Assembly: GCA_022432975.1 (NCBI GenBank)
Contig: CM039508.1
Span: 42,844,646-42,908,645, forward strand
Direction: 5' to 3'
Origin: Begonia masoniana
Lineage: Eukaryota > Streptophyta > Magnoliopsida > Cucurbitales > Begoniaceae
Length of the DNA stretch: 64,000 bases
A model generated the notes under the pieces. The model did not search any database. It had not been told where the DNA came from and saw only the letters and a program-made list of their open reading frames with translations. Positions within the stretch are counted from its first letter, which is position 1, and every line of letters begins with the position of its first letter. Of this stretch, positions 1-12,282 are shown one piece after another. The position numbers and the translations under genes are program-made.

Positions 1-2870
1 GATCTCAAAATCATAATCTTTGACAAACTCTAACCACCTACGTTGCCTCATATTCATTTCTTTTTGTGTGAAGAGGTACTTCAGGCTCTTATGATCCGAA
101 AATATCTCACAGGATTGTCCATACAAGTAATGCCTCCAAATCTTAAGTGCAAATACAACTGCAGCTAATTCTAAGTCATGGGTAGGGTAGTTCTTCTCAT
201 GCGTTTTCAACTGTCTAGAGGCATAAGCTATTACTTTACCATTCTACATTAACACACCACCAAGACCAATTTTGGAAGCATCACAGTAAATACTAAATTT
301 ACCATCTTCAGCTGGAAGGGTTAAAATTGGAGCATTGGTTAGTTTCTGTTTTAAGGTCATAAAACTATGTTCACATTCATCAGTCCATATATACTTCACA
401 TTCTTCCTGGTTAACTTAGTAAGAGGCGTAGCGATCTTTGAAAATCCTTCAATGAACTTTCTGTAATATCCTGCAAGTCCAAGGAAACTTCTGATATCGG
501 TAGCATTCTTCGGTTGGGGCCATCCCTTAACTGCCTGAACCTTAGCTGGATCCACAGATATGCCATCTCCAGAGATGACATGTCCAAGAAAGTGAACTCT
601 GTCCAACCAAAACTCACACTTGGAAAACTTAGCATAAAGTTGGTGCTGTCTAAGTACTTCCAACACCAAACCCAAATGTCTTGCATGCTCATCCTTAGTT
701 CTAGAATAGATTAGAATGTCATCTATGAATACAATGACAAACTTGTCCAAATACTCGTGAAACACCCTATTCATGAGATCCATGAAGGCTGCTGGTGCAT
801 TTGTCAAACCAAAAGACATAACCAAAAACTCATAATGTCCATACCTTGTACGAAAGGCAGTCTTAGGAATATCTTCAGATTTAACCTTCAACTGGTAATA
901 TCCGGACCTAAGGTCAATCTTAGAGAAAACTCTTGCACCCCTAAGTTGGTCAAATAAGTCATCAATCCTCGGCAAAGGGTATTTGTTTTTGACAGTTAAC
1001 TTGTTCAATTCTCTATAGTCTATGAACATACGCATTGATCCATCTTTCTTCTTGACAAAAAGAACAGGTGCACCCCACGGTGAAAAGCTTGGGCGTATGA
1101 ACCCTTTCTCCAATAGATCCTCCAATTGTTTCTTTAATTCCTTCAGTTCAGTTGGAGCTAACCTATATGGATTTTTAGACACAGGCTCGGCTCCAAGGTA
1201 AATATCTACAACAAATTCGATTTCCCTATCTGGCAGCAGGCCAGGAAGGTCATCTAAAAACACTTCGGGGAAGTCTTGAACAACTAAGACATTTTTGGGG
1301 ATTGATTTTTCTACTAGTTGTGTGTCTAAAACACTGGCCAAAAAGCACAAATACTCTTTGCATGGGGAGGGTATACAATTGACAGAAGTCATTACAGTTA
1401 TTTCCTTACTCTTCTTCAAAGCTTGAAAGGTATGGTTTAAGCCTCCAGGGGGTTGAAAACTAACAACACCAGTTCTACAATCTATTGAGGCATAATGTTT
1501 AAACAACCAGTCCATTCCTAAGATGACATCAAATCCCGTTATGTCCATAATAATGAGATCGGCAGACAAATTCTTATTTCCTATTAATACAATGCTATCG
1601 GGCAACACTTGGTTAGAGTGCATGCGCTCACCAGAGGGTAATGCTACGTTAAACACATGCTCAGAAGAAGTAAACTGTACATCTAACTTATCAGCAAAAG
1701 TAGAGGCTACAAAAGAATGTGTTGCACCCGAATCTATCAAAGTAAAAGCAGGTATAGAGTTAACCAATACAGTACCTGATACTACAGCAGGCTGGTCCTC
1801 ATCACCTGACTCCATCATGGAGAATATTCTTGGCTTAATCTTGGTAGGTCCGCCCTTCAGGGCTGGGCAGTCTCTGATGATATGGCCGACTTTATTGCAG
1901 TTGAAGCAACGGGTGATTCTAGGCTTTGGGCAATCCTTGAACGAGTGTCCAACCTCTTCACAGTTAAAACACTTATTTGTTCCAAATCTGCACTCGCCCG
2001 GGTGGTTCTTCGAATTCTTAGGGCATTGAGGTAACATCTTAGTGTCTGGTACTTTCTTTCCCATTCCTTGACTATACTGGCCCTCACTTGGCCTCTTCAC
2101 TCCTCTCTGTTGTTGGGGTTGAACAAACTTTCGTGGGGCTTCCTTCGGCCCTGAACATTTCATCTCGGCCTCCTCCACCTCCAAGGCTGTGGACACAACT
2201 TCACTAAAAGGCAAACCTCTAAATACTTGACCCCTCTGTACACCTCTGGCTTCAGTCCATTCATAAATTGAAACACCTTATCCTCGTTTCTGTGAATAAA
2301 GTGTCCAGCGAATCTGGAAAGAGACTCAAATTGTCTAACATACTCAGCCACAGACCCTGTCTGCTTCAAGTTCATGAACTCCACCTTCTTCGCGGCCTGA
2401 ACCGTGCTGTTAAAATATTTCTCAAAGAAGGTGTCCTTAAACTGAGACCAAGTCATAGCCAAAATATCAGTGGTGGTCTCAATTGTCTCCCACCAAAGCT
2501 GGGCGTCTCCAGCAAAATGAAACGTTGCCAGGGTGACCTTATCTCCTTCTCCAACGTTGGCACATCGAAGCATGCTTTCAATCTTCCTCAACCATTCTTC
2601 GGCAACAATCGGGTTAGATGATCTTCCATCAAATGTGGGTGGTTGAAGCCTGCGAAATCGGTCCCCTGAATGCTCATTGCCATGGCCCGAGTTGGCACTT
2701 CCTTGTGCTTCTCGGTTCAATAACACTCCTAATTGGTCGGACTGTTGTCGCACTATGTCAGTCTGCTGACGCACCAAATCTGTCAGCTGCCTAATCACAC
2801 TAGACTCCTCTTCACCTCTTACATTTGGCATTTCTCTAGGCACTCTAGGTCTTCCTAGGCGTCTAGCCAT
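1..2870 (-). pseudogene. gag-pol polyprotein of element 1, frameshifted and interrupted
   Basis: The likely start is the ATG at 2870, which opens with MARRLGRPRVPREM; the same start is seen in element 3. Gag is followed by two CCHC zinc knuckles (about 1867-1971; [14 protein letters not shown] and [14 protein letters not shown]), a retropepsin motif IDSGATHSF near 1735, and a reverse transcriptase with the FIDDIL catalytic motif near 715-735. Two breaks are visible. Near 2200-2215 the gag frame stops matching the family and the pol frame takes over, which fits a single-base indel. At 244-246 a TAG replaces the glutamine found at this place in element 3, inside RNase H. Downstream of that stop the RNase H frame continues to base 1 ([20 protein letters not shown]). 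I see no intron. It encodes replication functions of a retrotransposon, not a host protein. Confidence 0.9.
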
Positions 2871-3011
2871 TATACTGGATTCCTGTGTAAGGTTAATTAC
2901 TTTCATAAACATCTAATTACTAAGGCTAACATAAACACTTACAGTCGTTGGAGTACTTCCATGCAACGATTGGCACTGATGAGTAATCTTTTGAACGGTT
3001 TAACTGAATGT

Positions 3012-3022
3012 CTCTGATACCA
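3012..3022 (-). other. primer binding site, tRNA-iMet type
   Basis: The minus strand reads TGGTATCAGAG three bases inside the LTR edge. This matches the initiator-methionine tRNA primer site usual in plant gypsy elements and fixes the LTR boundary and element orientation. Confidence 0.85.
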
Positions 3023-3474
3023 AACTGTAACGCCCCGAGTTTACTGAACCCGGTTTGTTACTCATAAACCCGAATATTACTAAGAAAACTTGGACCAAAT
3101 TTAAAACTTCGTACAAAAATTCAAAATTTGGACATTTGATAAAACATGTAAACTTGCAGCGGAAATCGTTTAAACAAAAATAAAATTAACCAAAACCATG
3201 TTAAAATAATCATTGGGAATGTTAAGAAACAATCGGTTAAGGAGCGAAGGTTTAACTCGTGAAAATACTTTAAAGGTTGTAAAAGTCAAATTCATCGTCC
3301 GCTGAACAAGGTCAACGAAAAAGGGGGAAAAGCTATTTGAAGACATCCACCGGTGAAATAAGAAGACATCATCCGGTGCGCATGTGCTTCTCACGTGAGC
3401 AATTAAAACATGGCCCGGTGATAAACACACTTCAAATCTCGCCTCTCCCGAGCACTAGACGACAAAATAATACG

Positions 3475-3590
3475 CACATCGCCCGGTCACTAGATGACAA
3501 ACGTAATTCACACATCGCCCGGTCACTAGACGACAAACATAATACACACATCGCCCGGTCACTAGACGACAAACACAACGCTTATATCAT
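3475..3590. repeat. 36-bp tandem repeat inside the LTR
   Basis: About three imperfect copies of a unit containing CGCCCGGTCACTAGACGAC. Related but diverged CCGGT-plus-ACGACAAA phrases continue on both sides and recur in the element 3 LTRs. Confidence 0.8.
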
Positions 3591-4210
3591 CCGGTGACTA
3601 TTCGACAAACGACTTAACCCTTATCATCCGACGAGCAAAACACTCGACATCGCCGGATGACTAAAACACTCGACATCATCCGATAGACATAAAATTACAT
3701 CATCCGGTGACTTTTCTGAAGTCATCTTCCGATAGAGAGGAAACACAACACCATCTATAGAAAGGAATTTACTTGTTTCTCCTAGACCATTCAGAAACAA
3801 CTCCGACCATAGCATTAATCAAATCCAGTGAAAATCAGCATTTAAAACTCAACAGATTACTAGTATCAGTAAATCTCAAAACGTATTCGAAATACTGAAA
3901 TTTCTACTGTCATGAAAACTCAACATACTCAGACTTGATTATTATCGACTAAACCTCAACAACTTCCGACACCAGTTAACCCGCCTCATATGTTTACCAA
4001 GTCGGGACATGGATGTGCTCCTCCAACCACACCTAATCATCTGTGTACTCAGGAAATTCACCTGTGGTATCCTCAACACCTACATCACAAAACTCATCTA
4101 TTAGCCTAATGCTAAGTAAGTAAAGCAATAATGAAATAATATGCTGAAACAAAATCCTAAATATGCAGTTTCTACTTTCTCATCTCGGTTGTACTTCGTT
4201 TGTTTACTGA

Positions 4211-4402
4211 TCAGATCCCATGATTCCCTTGGGAGTGGGATCAGTTCTCCCAATGTCTACATCCTCTTCATTAATTAAGGGGTGGATGAGGTCCCTTAAT
4301 AACTGTTCTGATCCCTCAATTCCCTTGGGAGTGGGATCAGTTCTCCCAATGTTATAAATCCTCTTCATCAGTTAAGGGGTGGATTAGTTCCCTTAACCGC
4401 CA
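4211..4402. repeat. 96-bp direct repeat (two copies) in the LTR
   Basis: Two imperfect copies of a unit containing ATTCCCTTGGGAGTGGGATC, offset by 96 bp. It is the counterpart of the 111-bp repeat of the element 3 LTRs. Confidence 0.8.
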
Positions 4403-5089
4403 ATGCCCGTCAATCTGAACTTGCATTTCCATATGATACATGAAAATTCATTTTCGTTTTCTTTCAAATTTATGATGCATGACATACAGAAAATACTCAA
4501 ACATGCAAAAACCTACTGTTTTGTGATGTAGGCTCGAGGGCACACACAATACTTTACTTACCTGGTCTCCTGGAAATCGCTCGGCTATAGGCTACTCCAG
4601 AAATCTGCTCACCTAGAACCATCGACAGATTATAGATTAGATCTCCACTAGACTTTATCTAACTACCCTGAAGTCTAAGGAAGCCGGTTTGGGGCTCTAC
4701 TGATTAAACATTCCCGATACATCACTAAACCCCAAACCCAAATCTCTCACTCGCAGCCTTTCGAAAACACACACATTGCAATCCTTCAGCTACCTAAGCA
4801 TTAGAACAGCAAGTAATTTAATCAAAACTCACCTTGGTTGGGGAAAATCGGAGGGGAATCGCCTAAAGGATGTCCGCCGAGCTGAGAGGTAAGAGTAATA
4901 AAATAGTGACGGCTAAACCTCACTAAACCTTTCCTTAAATACGTTATCCACAATATAAATTCGCAATTACCATATTGCCCCTGCCTAATCAGTTAATAAC
5001 CTAATCAACATTTCCCTCAATTTTAACCATAAAATTATATACCACCGTTTGATAACTTATTTTGATTTATATTGAAACCGGGTGCTACA

Positions 5090-6769
5090 CTTTAGGATCA
5101 AACTAAAAACATTTTTTGTGCAATCGAGGTGTAAGATTTTAAGGTTTAGCAACGTTCTTCGCAGGTAAGTCGTTGTTCCTCTTTGTTTTTTGCATTAGGA
5201 ATTTATGGTAAAGGTTGGTTTCATATTTGAGGTTGGTAAAGTTCTAAACCGATTGGGTTGAAAATCGTGGGAATGAGGCGAGTTTTTGCCATTCACGTCG
5301 CTAGAAAATTATGAAGGTATTGACCTCTATGGAAGACAGGTTGACACTTCAAAGTGTCGGCCCAGAAGGAGGTCGGTTGACACTTCATGACCCTTATCAG
5401 GAAGTGTCAATCATTGCCACTAAAGTGTCGACTCTTGTTGTGGCAGAGTCGGGCAAGTGTCGACTGTTTCCCCTAAAGTATCGACGTCTTCCCATATAGT
5501 GCTAAACAATGGTCGTGCACAGTCCGAACGTCATGGCATGATTTATTTAAGGTGAACGATCGTTTATAGCTTCCTTTCGAATTGGGTTCCTATCCTGATA
5601 GAGGTTGTCGATCCTGTTCGTAATAAAAGCGATCATTGTCGAGATAGAGATTTTATATTTTTTGCCTCGCAGTGCATAGTTTTCAAAATCTTATATTGGT
5701 TAGTTGTCACCTATGAAAACCTGACAAGGTAGGGTCACTAACACGTCTGTTTTTACGTATATGTATGTATGTTTTACACATTTTCTTTCAACATGCATGA
5801 TACTTCATTTCTGTTGTGTATATATTTTGGAAGATGAATCTTCTTGATGCTTTGGATGATTTCAGTGTCAAAGTATCATGAGATTATCCAAGTACAAAGA
5901 TGTTTTGTTTGCACGTTATGAAAATGGGTAAAAATGTAGTAATGATGCGCTCTTAGGCTTTCAAATCCCTAACCCTGATCATATTATATTTGTTGATTAT
6001 GATATTACTGGTTGTGTCGTCGCTGATCATTGTTCGCGGCAATCCAGGTGACTTCGTCAGATCTTCTTATCGCCGTTACTTTTATTTCTTTCTGGCTCAT
6101 GATATATTTCTCTTATGAGAGCTTATTTTAATATAGTTACCTATGTATGCAATAATATTTTGACAAAAATATGAGGTAATATCAAATGAAAATGAATTTT
6201 TCTTTTGCTATTGTTGTAATTTTTCTTTTTTCGATTATCTATTGTCATCGCCACAGATTCAAAGATGAAACTTTTGTTGTAGATGGAGATTGAAAAGTGA
6301 GTAAAAATATGTTTATTTATTACTTGGTCTCGTCTTTAGTGTAGCATGGATGAGATTATAATACATGATTTATGAAATGTGTCAACTTTATTTTACTCTT
6401 TACTTATAATTTTTCTTCTTATTTATGAACTAAGAATCTTTGTTATTTGTTAAATCAGCCTTCGAAGTATATTCGATATAACACATGCATGTTATGGACC
6501 TATCAATTTATTTGAGTATGAAATTGCTTAAAGTTGTAAAACTAAATAGCACTATTCTTGCACTTCCTTAGCATCTACCGAAAATTTCTTTCCCTTCGTT
6601 ATAATTTATGGAAGTGTTAGAGGGTGAGGGGAAGTATCAATGATTATCGATGTGCTCGTTGTTTCTCTACTACAACTGTTGTTGCCGTTGTTGATGTTGC
6701 TGCCTTTATTGTACATCAACGTTGAAAGAGAAGAATTATGTTATTAAATAATAGGGCAATTGTAACAAT
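5090..6769. other. non-coding stretch with AGTGTCGAC-like phrases
   Basis: No gene is recognisable. Between 5335 and 5490 the phrases GACACTTC, AGTGTCGAC and AGTATCGAC recur several times. The rest is AT-rich. Phrases such as CCTGACAAGGTAGGGTCAC near 5721 resemble retrotransposon LTR text elsewhere in the window, so this may be decayed LTR; that is inference. Confidence 0.4.
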
Positions 6770-6774
6770 CAAAA

Positions 6775-7649
6775 TGTAACACCCGGGAATTTCCTACAAC
6801 CTATCTAGGCCTTGGATTAGACGGTTAAGGGAGTGTAAGGTTTATTTTAGATTTATGTTAAATGTATAATTTTAAGAGTGAAATTGGAAGAAAAAGTATG
6901 GTTGAAAAGTCATAAGACTAAAGAGTGTTGAAAGTCAAAAAGAGAATTTAACCAATAGGATGAAAGAAAGAAAAAGTGAACAAAAAGGGGGAAAGGTGGA
7001 GAAAGGAGATGTCCACGTGTGAGAGGAAATGAAATATAACATCCAGAATTTTTCCTTTAATGTGAGTTGCCGTATATTGGAATATGTTGTGGAAGCTTAA
7101 CAATTGTCCTAAACTTATCCTAAGTATTGGAAGTTAGAAAGTGGAAATTTGTAGTGAAACCTAAGATACTTAGGAAGTGTATTGGTGTAATTGAGATTTT
7201 AATTTAATGGAGTGACAATTTATAGAAAATAAATGGAAGAAGTGTGTTTGGAAGGAAGCTTTCACGTTGGAGCAAAAGTGGAGGGCACTTTTGGAATGAA
7301 TAAAAAAATTAGGTAGGTAATACTTATCCTTTTAAAGTTTGGAGAGTTAAAAAGTCAATGAGGGTTGAAAAGTCAAATTTAAAAGTAATGGGTGATTGTG
7401 TTCTCTTATTTGGGATTTTAAACTAGTTTGATTTCTGGTTTTAATTGCAGGTTTTGGTTTATCGAAATTTAGGCGTTACGCCGCTCGTTTTGATTTTAAA
7501 GTAAATAACGTCGGGTTTATTTGTTTCCAAGTTTTTATTAATATTTTCTGAGTCGAGATTTTAACGAAAAATATTTTAAATTACGTTTTAAACGCGGGGT
7601 TGGTTAGCAAAGTAGCGTATCGAGCCGGGATGGGTTCGGGGGTGTTACA
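6775..7649. repeat. solo LTR with perfect target duplication
   Basis: It begins TGTAACACCCGGGAATTT and ends GGGGGTGTTACA. The 5-bp flanks are identical (CAAAA at 6770-6774 and 7650-7654), as expected for an LTR retrotransposon insertion reduced to one LTR by recombination. A second LTR-like start phrase (ATAACATCCAGAATTTTT) sits inside near 7036 and may be an internal repeat or a nested remnant. Confidence 0.8.
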
Positions 7650-7654
7650 CAAAA

Positions 7655-9206
7655 TATCCCACCGATGATTTTGACAGAATTCAATTGGGGTAGGAGGGAA
7701 ACCAACAGAAAATTTATCATCACCTAATCCACCTACGAATTTGTCCAAAATTTAAGAAGCATGTTCAAAAATTTTTTCTATAAATTGGATGATCGGGGAA
7801 GGAGGAAATCACCTAACCATCTCACTCATTCTGAAAATCAGAGAGCTTACCTCGTCGAAAAACACAAACCCGACCTCCGACAGTTCAACCTTCGGCCGAA
7901 CGTCCCTCCAACGAAACTCTCTCCCTCGGCCGAGCATTTCTCCGGTGAAAAGCTCTCTCCTGATTCCTCACCCTCTCGGTTTCTCGCTCTTGCTCTCCAT
8001 CGCTCTCTCTTTTCCTCTTTGGTCTCTGCTCGCAAAGAAGAAGGCGATGAAGAAGAAAATAAAGGTTTTAGGTTTATAAAATAAACCTGAACTAGTTCAC
8101 TCGAACCGAACCAACCCAAACCGGTTCAGCCCGAACCAAACCGACCCGGTACTGTTCACCGACCCGACCCGACCCGACCTGACCTGGTACTGTTCACCTG
8201 ACCCGACCCAATCAAAAATTGAACCGGTATGGAATTTCTGCCTAAATCTTTTGAAATGGTTTATCGAACTAAGGATTAATATCAAATGTTTTATTTAGGT
8301 AGAAAAAGATCTCGAAATTCCTACAAACCGACCCAATTCAAACCGATTCAACCGACGAACACACGATATTATTGGAATACTTGAATTTTTGGAAAAATCC
8401 CAAAACCTTAATCGCTCGGAATCTAAGTAAGTGAAAATACCATTTTTAAATATTTTGGTGATGGCCCTACATCACAAAAGTTTTATTATTTTCTAATAAC
8501 TGATTTCCTTACACGCACTGATACTTGAGAACGCATGTTTAGGCATTGATATATATAATTGTATGAAGATAAAATTGGTAGGACATTTTGTATGTGTTTG
8601 AATACAAAGGAATTGATGGAAAATATGTGATAGCAAAAGCCTGAACGACAATGAGATGGTGAGCTTGATCGAAAGTAAATTGACAAAGTCTGAACGACAA
8701 TGAGATGGCTAAGTCTAAGGTTGGGAAATGAGTACCAACCAGTCTGTAATCAGGATTCAGTAAAAGTAAATTTTGACATTTGCACGTATTTTTGCTTGCT
8801 GAGTTAAATCTCATAGTTTGTATAATTTTGTGATGTATGTGAGTTTTTATCTGAGGAAGAACTGACTGTAATCGAGAACCTTCAAGAGGCGAGCGAGCAT
8901 GCCGAAGGAAAAGATGTTTTTGAGTCTGAGAGAGATGTTTAAATTAGTATGTTTTAATTGTTAAAGATATTTCCTATTGAAACTTTGGATAATCTATTTC
9001 TAAACAATGTTCTTATAAATTGTGTTAATATGGTATTTATTTTGATTATTCGACAAAGTTATTTAATGTTTTCAAATTTTAATTAAGCTTCCGAGCTTTT
9101 AATGTTAAAGATATTTTTATTATTTTAATATTTTGAAATTTAAACGCTCAAATTTTATAAATCAATTTGGGAAAGAAAATTAGAGATTTTAAATTGGGGT
9201 GTTACA
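7655..9206. repeat. probable LTR remnant, non-coding
   Basis: No convincing gene. The stretch ends in GGGGTGTTACA at 9206, the same end as the solo LTR at 6775-7649, but no matching TG start is visible. A CT-rich section at 7900-8070 looks like a retrotransposon leader, and 8097-8215 contains GACCCGACCC-like low-complexity text. CTGAACGACAATGAGATGG occurs twice, about 50 bp apart, near 8641 and 8690. Short ORFs here look incidental. Confidence 0.5.
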
Positions 9207-9540
9207 ACAATATTCAATATAAACCCTGAAGTATAAGATATTTAGCTAAAACAACCTTCAACTAAATATTCAAACGAACTAAAACTCAAAGTATCAAAAA
9301 CGTTCAAATTAAACTTTGTCGGCCCTCTGATCTAGAGATCAGCCACCTAATCTAAGAACAAACCTCCAATCTCATTTCATTTCGAACCCCCCACACTAGG
9401 GGGTGCCACACCCCGTTCCCGGGAGAGTGCAAAAATGCACTCTCCATCGGGTGGTGGGGACCCCCCACACCGTGGGGTTGACACCCCCTGATATCTTTTT
9501 AGGGCATAGATTGGGGGGTTGATCTCTTCCCTAGCCGTCG
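9207..9540 (+). repeat. left terminal inverted repeat of the MULE
   Basis: Starts ACAATATTCAATATAAA and is the inverted partner of 25915-26213. Agreement is good over the first ~130 bp and patchy after that. The far part contains GC-rich phrases such as GGGGTCCCC-like text and AGGGCATAGAT, present at both ends. Confidence 0.75.
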
Positions 9541-9703
9541 CCCACCCTCAGGATCGCCGTTTCGTTGATGGTCGACTACTCTAAATGTGCATAATCAATC
9601 GAATCACCCTCACAAAGCAATTGACTACCAACCCCATTTCCAAATCGATCTAAAACCTAGACCCTTATTCCTTCTCTAAAATCTCCCAAAACTTAGCAAA
9701 GAA

Positions 9704-10938
9704 ATGGGTCCGAAATTGTTATTCAAACGCAAGGCTCCATCGACAAAAGGTGGATTATTCGAAGGAGGCTTGTCACAACATGCACCGTCACTAGGTGGTC
9801 CGACTGACCAACCTCAGCCACACGGTGGTCCGTCTAACCGACTGCCGATTCAAGGTACCGCGTATCGATCTAATGAGTTCAGAAGTCGGATTTGTGACCA
9901 TAAGTATAAGAATGACATAACAAATCAGCGATTATTTTCTCGAAGATTATTCAATTTTCAAGTTTTGAATCTTTGGGAGTTCACCAATTATTTGACCAAA
10001 TTGGACTACGAGGCCTGTGTGAGTTGTAGTCCGCTTGTTGTGAGCGGCTCATACGTCTATTTTATGCGAATTTAGCTCCGGTAGACGAGTGTGAAGACCT
10101 TTATATTAGGATAAAAAATTTTGATATCCCCAATAGACGTAAATCATTTGATTGAGTTTTAGAATGACGACAACGATGACTAGGAGCAATACTACTATGC
10201 TTCTTGGGGTTGCAACTTTATCAGAGCAGGCAAAGGGCTTGAGCTCCTCATAAAAATTCATCGAAATCTTGAGATTTGAGCGTTTGTCAAATCGAAATCA
10301 AAAGACTTCAATGTAGAAGCGTGTTTTGTTCACAATGTGATAACCCACGCTATTATACCACGAGATGGCCATAGAGATCTGGTGAGTTGCGTGAATCTCT
10401 ACGTTATGGAGTTGTACAATTGGAAGAAGTTTGACTAAGGGTACTTGATTTTGAACTACATGTTAGAGATTAGCTGGACGTGCAACAAGAATATGTCATA
10501 TAGCATGTTGATTCACAAGATATTGGGTCACTTCAACATTCAATCGTCGCCAGAAGAGCATATGAGAACATGGAAAGCGAGTGATGTCTTCGACAGGTTG
10601 TATTTAGTCAGGATAGGCGTAGTTGAAGTCAGAGGTACGTGGGTGTTCAAGTCCGATCAATCGGCCTCCACCTCAGCGGCTCCTCCACCCTCATTAACCT
10701 CATAGGATGTTCCTATGGAAATCTGCCCATGCAGCCCTATCAACAGTTCAATCCATGGGATAGAGTGGAGCAGAAGCTGGATATCCTCATTGACAAAGTA
10801 GACTAGCTGACTGTGGCCCAAAGAGACGTGGATGCCTCATTTGTGGAGTTGTGACATTCATATAGAGCTTTGGATACTCAAGTTGAGGACTGGATGAGCC
10901 AGGGTGGTGACGATGGACCCACAAAAAGCTTAAGATGA
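9704..10938 (+). pseudogene. second gene of the MULE, plant-transposon-protein-like, decayed
   Basis: A first open stretch (9704-10075) starts with MGPKLLFKRKAPSTKGG. After stops, a related reading continues around 10320-10440 (FNVEACFVHN, VSCVNLYVMELYNWKKFD), is open at 10445-10705 (TWVFKSDQ, then an S/A/P-rich linker), and then gives a coiled-coil-like tail near 10745-10930 (VEQKLDILIDKVD, ALDTQVEDWM). The layout (basic N-terminus, globular middle, acidic helical C-terminus) resembles the uncharacterised plant-transposon-protein genes common in plant genomes; this is from memory and not certain. It lies on the opposite strand to the MULE transposase and the two genes converge. At least four in-frame stops (for example in TTTGACTAAGGG near 10435) make it a pseudogene. 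Confidence 0.55.
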
Positions 10939-11080
10939 AGCTTGTTTACATTTGTAGTGTTTGTATTTCATTGTTTGTATTGTTGGAATTTACATTCACG
11001 TTGGTTGTAATTTACTTTCATGTAGACTTTTGTGTATGGTTGTACTCTACTTTGTGCATGCTGATAGTTGGTAAAATATA

Positions 11081-11470
11081 GATCCTGGATCTGCTGTTGG
11101 TCATTATATATTGTTTTGGATATGCAAAAATTGTGAAAAATAGTTATGGAGGAGTCAGAAAACAAATGAAAATTTAAATTTTCATGAATTATAGAACATT
11201 ACAATCCAAACAATCTAAACACATTACAACCTATACAGTCTTGACATTCTAAACAAACTTTACAACCTATACATAGATCCTGGATCTGCTGTTGGTCATT
11301 ATATATTGTTTTGGATATGCAGAAATTGTGAAAAATAGTTATGGAGGAGTCAGAAAACAAATGAAAGTCTGCCCAAATTTTTAACTTTTCATGAATTATA
11401 GAACATTACAATCCAAACACATTACAATCCAAACAATCTAAACAAATTACAACCTATACAATCTTGACAT
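11081..11470. repeat. 195-bp direct duplication
   Basis: GATCCTGGATCTGCTGTTGG and the following ~95 bp occur at 11081 and again at 11276. The segments between, rich in AACATTACAATCC phrases, are also repeated. It lies between the 3' ends of the two convergent MULE genes. Confidence 0.8.
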
Positions 11471-11686
11471 TCTAAACAAACTTTACAACCTTTACAATCT
11501 TCACATTCTAAACAATTTTGACACTATTCCAATCACGGTCTATAAGTACTGCATTTACCATGCATAGCTGACTGTTGCATAAGAATAAAAACACAAATTA
11601 GAACACAAGAAAGTATGACCTTCATGTATATAAACTTAAGTAGCAGTTATTTGCATCCCGGCGGTGTGGAAACAAATAAATGTGTC

Positions 11687-12274
11687 TTACGAGCCTGAAG
11701 CCGAAGCAGTGCCTGAAGTGGAAAGAAACTTTTTACATGTGTGACTGTTATGACCGCCACACCAACATCTTCTACCTGTTATTGATGAATTCTTCCTACC
11801 CATTGTTGAACAACTTGGCTCATCGACATCTCGCACTCTATTTTTCTTTGGCCTCCCGGGTTGATGTTTTCTAATAGGTGTACAAATCTTAGACATTTAC
11901 TGTGGGCCACTAACCGAGTGAATAAAGTTTGAGTACATTCTGAGAAAAGTTTCTTGGTGATAATAATGATGAACATAATCTTGAGGTCCCACTCTCATGA
12001 AATGCATGTACGGAATTGCATGCATACACGAAATCCCGGTACGCTCTCACCGGTAACAGTTGCAGTCACGTCTATTCAAATTGACCATATATTGCTTGTA
12101 TCCGTTGCTCATCTCAAATTGAGCAGTGACTCCAAAAAATGGACTCCAATTTCTTTCTGCAAGTTCTTGCTTCGTAGGCTTCTTCCTAATCTGAGGACAT
12201 AATAAATTTGTTGACTGAACCATCTTTTTATGCATTTTTATAATTAGAGACATTAAACACTTTCTAATCATCTC
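11687..12274 (-). pseudogene. MULE transposase, C-terminal segment (SWIM zinc finger)
   Basis: Reading leftward from the hAT insertion, the translation contains a SWIM-type finger: CNC, then TGISCMHA about ten residues later, giving the C-x-C...C-x-H pattern usual after the MULE transposase core. A TGA near 12050 replaces the residue after CNCYR. The tail has a basic GRPKKNR motif and a small cysteine cluster (CWCGGHNSHTCKKF) before the stop at 11687, also usual for mudrA-type proteins. The segment continues the frame of 13323-13747 once the hAT-type insert is removed. Confidence 0.8.
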
Positions 12275-12282
12275 GAATATAG

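Larger units (their letters stand above)
1..5089 (-). mobile_element. Ty3-gypsy retrotransposon, element 1 (partial, runs off left edge)
   Basis: The minus strand reads 5' LTR (3026-5089), primer binding site (3012-3022), gag, protease, reverse transcriptase and the beginning of RNase H, then leaves the window. The integrase and 3' LTR are not present. Its LTR and protein closely resemble element 3 (46786-57218), so both belong to one family. The order protease-RT-RNase H and the style of the RT match Tekay/Del chromoviruses; that assignment rests on family knowledge, as the chromodomain end of this copy lies outside the window. The coding region has a frameshift and a stop, so this copy looks inactive. 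Confidence 0.93.
3026..5089 (-). repeat. 5' LTR of element 1
   Basis: On the plus strand it begins TGTAACGCCCCGAG and ends CCGGGTGCTACA, so it has TG...CA ends and is about 2.06 kb long. The same ends bound both LTRs of element 3. It holds two internal tandem blocks (3475-3590 and 4211-4402). The matching LTR and the left target duplication lie outside the window, so the duplication cannot be checked. Confidence 0.9.
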